64,000 bases of DNA, taken from assembly GCA_037043015.1 (NCBI GenBank), contig CM073322.1, positions 33,501,364-33,565,363 on the forward strand, given 5' to 3'. A program made the translations under genes and the position numbers. Positions 57,901-64,000 of this stretch are shown here, piece by piece. The notes under the pieces were generated by a model. It did not search any database. It was given only the letters and a program-made list of their open reading frames with translations, and had not been told where the DNA came from. The DNA is from Bryum argenteum (lineage: Eukaryota > Streptophyta > Bryopsida > Bryales > Bryaceae). Positions within the stretch are counted from its first letter, which is position 1; every line of letters starts with the position of its first letter.

Positions 57901-58453
57901 TTCACGAAGAACAAATGTTTGCTTCCCAACTGCGGCATGCCAGCATAGTGTGATTGCCTGCGAAGCAAATTAAGTGACCATCCCTTCGCGGTCACACCAA
58001 CTCAAAGACCTACCACCGTGCCCCGCAGTCATGGGCTCCCTTTTGGAAACCAATCGTCCTCTACTGCAGATACTTCCCCTATTCGGCTCGCCATCACTGT
58101 CATTCCTTCTGTTTTCGCAGACGGAATGCTTAAACATGCAGCCCCCGATTCGGCATGCTTGCCACGAATAGCATCAAACTGCTTAAATCCACACAATCTC
58201 ATTTTTCAGTCCCCCAGAATCACATTTTTGATCTCTTGCTACTCTTAAATTTTGATTGCTCGCAAATCTCATTCCGGTTCTATGAATTTTGAGAGGATTG
58301 AAGCTTTGATGCTGTGAACCAGAGTGATGCTATTAAACATCGCTGCGGCATTGATGATGACGTATTAAGATTTCATGTCAGCTGAATCATTGCCATATAC
58401 ATGTGGGAGGACTAAGCAAGCTTGGAGTGTAAGCAGTTCGTGAGCAAGTGAGG
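54979..58453. other. AT-rich DNA with a copy of dispersed repeat A
   Basis: A repeat A copy starts at 55,490 with CCCCTAAACCTCCCG, preceded by TCAA, and can be followed to about 56,270. No matching right terminus was found. The stretch 56,270-57,900 is AT-rich without recognised content. The stretch 57,800-58,450 becomes GC-balanced and is probably the promoter and leader of the GH79 gene. Confidence 0.5.
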
Positions 58454-61400
58454 ATGGTGGCTATGGCGGGCCTGCTGCTCTTATGGCTGCTGCTCCTGTC
58501 TCCATCGGTATCTGCATCAGAGAAGTGCTCCAATATCACGAACTTGTGTGCGAATGTCGCTGACGATGTACTTGTTGTTGAAGTGGACGCCCGTTCTATA
58601 CTGGCTACCACCGATGAGGCGTTTCTGTGCGCAACTTTAGACTGGTGGCCTCCTGATAAATGCGATTACGGGGTTTGTCCTTGGGGTCAAGCCTCACTTC
58701 TTAACCTTGTGAGTCAGCTCGCTAGTCCTTCGATATTTAAACTTGTGTTGCCTTCTGCTGCGATAGTCAAACCTATGTGTGTTGATACTTCATTTCTAGA
58801 TGCTTGAAGGATAGAGATTTGAAACTGGAACTAGTATAACAAGCCTATACAAATGTGATAGACCATTTGAAGTCCCTATCATTGAGCGAGTAGCTTACTA
58901 GATCGTTATATATACGAGGTATCTCTGACCAATACTGAAGTATTATGAAGAAGAATAAATCGATGGTGATGATTCAGTAGCTTCGTTCAGCTCTTATGAT
59001 TGCCATCCTCGATTTTGGCACTATCTTCAGAGACGTTTTTTGTCCTTTCTCCTCAATTTTGATCCCAGTCTAATGGGCACAAGCCTTGTAACGTGTTTTT
59101 GGTCGGCTACGAGCGAACTAGTATAGGTGTCTTGAAGGCGATTTAGGATAGGTGAATGTTGATACGCTATCAATGTATCTCAAGGCCTACAGGTTCAAAT
59201 TGGCGAGCCTCGTATCATTTTTGACCTACCTTCTTTTCGACAAGATGCTAGGGTTTAGTTGCAGTTTTTGTCTGGGAGGTGAGTTTTAGGTCTGCAAAAT
59301 GTATGTTTGGTCGATTAGAAGTGGTTTATGTATCTGAAATATCTTGCTTTGTGATGCTTGTGCAGGACCTCACTAATCCGTTGCTTGAGAAGTCGCTTAG
59401 AGGTGCGGCATTTCCCGTTCGTTTGAATTTTCACTAGTTTATGCAAATTCTTAAGGAAATCAGTTTTATTGACATTACATATCATCAATTTGTGTAGTTG
59501 AATCATTGAACACCGAAGGCAAATTGCACGTAGATTGTTCTGCTGTTTAGACGTCTCTATACGTAGTCGCTTCCCTGGCGATGTAAATTTCATCTTTTCC
59601 TTCGTCTCTATGAAGTGTGTAGATCATGTGATAACTTGTCTGATTGTTCGAGAATACAGCGCTATATCCCTTCCGCATCCGACTTGGAGGAACTCTGCAA
59701 GACCACATTGTTTATGACGTTGGTCTAAGTCCTGGACAGTCATGCTTGCCCATAGTGAAAGATGAATCCTACATGTTTGGATTTCGGGAAGGATGCTTGT
59801 CCATGGAACGATGGATTGCTCTCAACTCTTTGTTCGCCGAGACTGGGTATGGAACATTTCAACTTTTCGGCCTTCATAATTTGCATAAGCAGCACAAGGA
59901 AAGTACGATGGTATGACGGCGAACTGTGAGAGATATGCACCTCAACTAGGTATTTCCTTAGTGGTCGTAGATTCTTTGAGGCGATTTGGCTGAAGGGATT
60001 GGTCAACACCAGAACTGGCAAGCGGGGTCCATGATTGCCATTTTACTCTCACTGTTTTGTCCTCTGGTGAATGAGGATTCAACTATCCACCATTGGTTCT
60101 TTTGCAGAACTCTGGTCGCATTTGGACTTAATGCTTTATACAATCGCCAACAAGTAAGCAATGCATGGGGTCCCTGGGATTCATCTAATGCACGGGCCCT
60201 CATCGATTTTACAGTCAAGCAAAACATCCAAATAGACGCATGGGAACTGGGTAACCAACTTCGTTATGAGACGACATTCCTATTTTTGACTAGTAGATGT
60301 CTTTTTGATCAGGAGACATTGAACATAGAGATTACCTTGAGCAAGTGGCTATCGTGTTTGTAAGCCGAAAGCACAAATGGATGATAGAAAAGATTTTCAC
60401 AGCTGTACTTGTACTCGCAGGTAACGAGCTGAGTGGAAGTGGAGTTGGGACTTCCGTTTCAGCTCAGCAGTATGCAGAAGATATGAGCGATCTTCGCTTG
60501 ATAGTGGATACTCTTTACGAAGGTTTCCCTCGGCGGCCTTTGTTAGTTGCACCTGATGGATTCTTTGATCGTCAATGGATTGACACATTTATCAAAGCCG
60601 CTGGCCCCGGTGTTTTGGACGTGGTTACGCGTCATATTTATAACCTCGGACCAGGTCTGGTCCTCTGCGAAGGCTGAGTTCTATGTTTTAGAATGTTTCC
60701 TTACACTTTCATTGAGTTACTTTAGTGCTGTTTTCATAGCCTCAGATTGTGCACAGGCTATATTGAGATTACAGGTGACTTTGAAATGTTCAAATTCTGC
60801 ATTTCAATCTTACTCTGCCCTTGGATCGCAGGATCAAGCACTGATCTGGTGGAGAAGATTCTCAATCCTCAGTACTTGAACAACGAATTAGGTAGCTTCC
60901 AGGCAACCAAGGATATTCTTGAAAGCACGGCTCCGTCGACACAAGCTTGGATAGGTGAAGCAGGCGGAGCTTATAACAGTGGCCGTCACCTTGTAACCGA
61001 TACTTTTGTTATGAGCTTCTGGTCAGTCACCCTCCAATCACTTGTTGAGTTACATTCCGTAAGTGGGCTAGTTAACAAGCTTGTACACAGCACTTGTTGT
61101 GTGAAGTTTATCAGATGTGAATTTCTGTGAAGGACTATTCTAGCTTCATAATTCTCGGGTTATTATTTACTGATTTATACAGAACATCATTCCGGCATGT
61201 CCTTGCTCTGCGAATGTTGTTGTTAATGACCAACACCTTCAAGTAAGAATGGATGGGAACTTGAAAGTTGCAGCTAAGCATATCGGGCTGTACTGAGCAG
61301 GTACTTGGATCAGTTGGGTATGGCTGCGTCCTTCAATAACAAAGCCTACTGTCGGCAGAGTCTAATCGGCGGAAATTATGGCTTGCTCAACACCACTACT

Positions 61401-62394
61401 TTCCATCCCAATCCAGACATGTACAGGTGAGTATTTCTGTGACCGGTGATAGGAGAATGTTCATCAGGACATGGCAGGCTCCTGAATATCAGCGTAACGT
61501 TCCCACAGGCTGGCGTTACTACATTCGGATATTCTGTGCACATGATTGGTTGGTCGCCAATTCAATGTCCTTCGTAATATCGTCCATGAATTTATGGAAC
61601 TTCTGGTCTGGTACTAACAATTTTAATGGAAATGACTACAGTGCTCTTCTATGGAGGAATTTGATGGGGACGAGAGTGTTGGCGACATCATTGGAGGGAT
61701 ACCCGCAATTGAGAGCTTACGCCCATTGCCAGAAAACCACTGTTGCGGTATGGGGAACACACGATATGATCTGTGGTTGCTCTGATGCATGATGTATCTC
61801 TATTGGCCGTATCTGATATTGTTCAGTAAGATCGTATTTCTGCAGTTGTTCCTCTCGAAAAATTAGCTCGATTTTGACGACCTGCTTAGATTAACCAAAA
61901 AGTTCATCACGAATGCGATCTTTTTTTCTCTCTTACATTCTGCTTCAGCAGTATGTTCTCTGTTTGTCAACTCATTGTACTTCACCGACACATGTCTATT
62001 CCTGCAGGGTGGTCTAACGCTGCTACTTATCAATTTATCGAATTCTACTGTGAACGTGGCTGCCAACCTCGTATCTCATTCACAAGACGAACCAATGTCA
62101 CACGGCGAGAAGAAGACAAAATCGCAACTCATACCTAAGAAATTTAAGGTCCCGAAATCCTCAAAATCGAGATTCGAGTATCATTTATCCGCCCCCAATC
62201 AAGATCTTCATAGTCAAACTGCTCTGCTAAATGGGATACCTCTCGAAGTAACATATTCTGGAGATCTCCCCAATCTGGACCCGATCGTGATGGAGAATTC
62301 TTCCCCAATTTTAGTTGGGCCACTCTCCATTGTTTTCGTTGTCTTGCCAGATGCACATGTTCCGATCTGCAAGGTTCAAACTTCTACGAAGTGA
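58454..62394 (+). CDS. GH79 heparanase-like endo-beta-glucuronidase, 9 exons
   Basis: A secreted glycosidase of family GH79 (plant heparanase-like, acting on glucuronic acid-containing glycans such as arabinogalactan proteins). Exons: 58,454-58,708; 59,366-59,402; 59,660-59,846; 60,108-60,250; 60,421-60,654; 60,832-61,021; 61,301-61,426; 61,642-61,747; 62,008-62,394. Their 1,665 nt give 554 residues, the usual length. The model has a signal peptide (MAGLLLLWLLLLSPSVSA), then CATLDWWPPDKCDYGVCPWG, FRIRLGGTLQDHIVYDVG and AFGLNALYNR. Next come WELGNELSGSGVG with the acid/base Glu-210, RHIYNLGPG and AWIGEAGGAYNSG with the nucleophile Glu-328. YCRQSLIGGNYGLLNTT and EYHLSAPNQDLHSQTALLNG follow. All borders are GT-AG and all phases agree. 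It converges on CHLH, with about 590 bp between the stop codons. Confidence 0.93.
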
Positions 62395-62985
62395 GTGTTA
62401 ACGACACACTCACCGCAAATATGTTGTCATGTCGGTAAACTATAATAAAGTTGAAATTCGTGCCGAGTATCTTCGGAGTACATCTTCATTTGTCTCTCCC
62501 AATATGTTTGACCTCCGCTTCCACGGAATAGCCTTTTTTAGTAGATGACGGAGATTCTCTTCGGTAATCTTGAAATATTCCCTCCCTCTTTTGAACGCTC
62601 TAGGAGCAGGACAATGGGACTTTGTAGACAAAGTTCCATTGTTATGGGATTTGTAGCTTCTTCAAGAATTGTTTTTAAATGTGTTATTTTGACTCTGCTT
62701 TACAGAGAACCATACCATCAATTTCGTAGATTTATTAGATGATTTACGTCGCTCAAGCAAGATGTTACAATAATGATCTGTGGCAAGAACGTACACGGAC
62801 TAGTATTACATGAATAACGATTACATGTTCCAACAAAAAGGTGTCAAGGGTTAGTAGGAGGACTCCTCGCCCAACCAGTACAATGGATTGTCAACTAATG
62901 GTAGCCTGCTCGCTCCTTTACCAACAAAATTACATTCGTTCCAGCAGCATATCGGTGGTATTCACAACTCGCTCATGCTCTCTCT
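62395..62985. other. Spacer between convergent GH79 and CHLH genes
   Basis: It should contain both 3' UTRs. No further coding sequence is seen. Confidence 0.6.
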
Positions 62986-64000
62986 CTACCTGTCAATGCC
63001 CTCTATCCTGTCCTCTACATCCTGGTACAACTGCTTCAATTTCTCCAGGTTCTCCTCAGATGTCTCCCAGTATCCACGCCCGTTCGCTTCCAAGAATGTC
63101 GACACCAGCTTCCGGAACGAGTTCGGGTTTGTCTCCAACAGCCGCTTCTGCATCTCCTCGTCATTGATAAACGTGTTGTTCGCTTCCTCATACACCCAGT
63201 TATCAACCTGCAAAACCGCATCACATATCAATAAAAAAAATTCATGGTGGTGAAAGAGACCGGATTTTGAATGGGGTTCAAGTGCTTGTGCTTACAGTTC
63301 CAGAAGTTGCGCTCCAGCCCATCGTGTTGGTGAGCCGCTTCTCAATCTCGCGAACACCCTCGTATCCGCTGGACAGCATACCCTCATACCACTTGGGGTT
63401 AAGCATCTTCGTGCGCGCGTCCAGTCTCACCGTCTCTGCCAAGGATCGGACCTGGGCGTTCGCGGTGGTGGTATCCGCAATGTAGGAAGCGGGTCGCTTC
63501 TTGTCTGGCCTCAAGCTTTGCACAAGCTTGGTAGGATCGGAGTCAAAGTAATGGCTGACATCCGTCAACGAGATTTCGGACGAGTCCAGGTTCTGGAACG
63601 TCGCCTCGGCCGTTGCAAGAGCGGATTCGAAGATCTGCCTCTTCTCGCTCATGCCGGCACCGGGGGCATCACTGTCAAAAGCGAACGACTTTCGTGACAG
63701 GTACATGTCCTGCAGTTGCTTCTCATCGTTCCAGGACGAGTTCTCCACAGCCAAGTTCACATTTGATGAGTATGATCCAGATGCGTTGGAGTAGATACGG
63801 GTCGCAGCTTCACGAAGAGAGACACCGAGTGTGTCTACTTGCTCTAGTGCGTGCTTGCGGACGAAGTTCATCTCTACTGGCTCGTCAAGCTCTGCCACTG
63901 TCTTCACGGCCCTGTCCAGCAAGTTCATCTGGTTGATGAACAGATCCCGGAAAACGCCGGAGCAGTTGACCACGACATCAATACGAGGACGTCCAAGCTC
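62986..64000 (-). CDS. CHLH: Magnesium-chelatase subunit H, last two exons (partial)
   Basis: The C-terminus of the large, porphyrin-binding subunit of Mg-chelatase, which inserts Mg2+ into protoporphyrin IX in the plastid, the first committed step of chlorophyll synthesis (also known as GUN5 from plastid signalling). The upstream exon runs from beyond 64,000 to 63,296. It encodes [60 protein letters not shown] and [20 protein letters not shown]. The donor is GTAAGC. The last exon is 63,207-62,986 ([20 protein letters not shown] ... [10 protein letters not shown], stop TAG). The sequence is strongly conserved with land-plant CHLH throughout and shows no defects. Only about 308 of the roughly 1,380 residues lie in the window. 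Confidence 0.97.

Noticed and set aside
1-64000. tRNA, rRNA or CRISPR features
   Set aside because: I looked for TTCGAAT/GGTTCAAATCC-type T-arms, rRNA-like blocks and regularly spaced repeats and found none that form a credible structure.

Overview
The window looks like nuclear DNA of a land plant, most likely an early-diverging one (bryophyte-like). Evidence: intron-rich genes with GT-AG borders; a plant Mg-chelatase H subunit; an AP2/ERF factor; a GH79 heparanase-like gene; an IAR1-type ZIP transporter; a piece of plastid ycf2 inserted in nuclear repeats; and a fragment resembling the axonemal dynein assembly factor DNAAF5, which fits a plant with swimming sperm. Species cannot be fixed from the sequence alone.

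Layout. Positions 1-26,990 are repeat-rich and gene-poor: a decayed CACTA (Tnp2/DUF4218) element on the minus strand (1-3,895), a second CACTA-like element on the plus strand (about 13,970-17,831) interrupted by two smaller elements, a broken Myb/SANT transposon ORF (19,700-20,425), a captured DNAAF5-like fragment (22,151-22,470), and several dispersed repeat families. Positions 27,098-36,103 hold two good genes: the His-rich ZIP transporter (11 exons) and an AP2/ERF gene whose DNA-binding domain is split by an intron. Positions 36,100-44,440 are a dense nest of TTAA-bounded elements, including one of 2.3 kb that carries a ycf2 fragment. Positions 44,901-45,920 hold a three-exon gene for a small secreted precursor ending in a PSY-like sulfated-peptide motif. 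An intronless RRM/RS/coiled-coil gene (49,601-50,674) and an intronless membrane protein of unknown function (about 53,836-54,978) follow. The right edge has a nine-exon GH79 gene (58,454-62,394) converging on the last two exons of CHLH (minus strand, 62,986 to past the window end).

The genes do not form a pathway; they are ordinary independent nuclear loci (zinc transport in the secretory pathway, transcription, peptide signalling, RNA processing, cell-wall/proteoglycan glycan turnover, chlorophyll synthesis).

The two most interesting observations are (1) the PSY-like peptide precursor, whose 13-residue C-terminus keeps the DY...GAN.K..P pattern, and (2) a family of TTAA-flanked inverted-repeat elements (234 bp to 2.3 kb) whose ends read CCC(C/T)TAAA, resembling the plant telomere heptamer. 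Some are nested in other transposons, two share one TTAA, and two different ones sit in the same site of a duplicated host segment.
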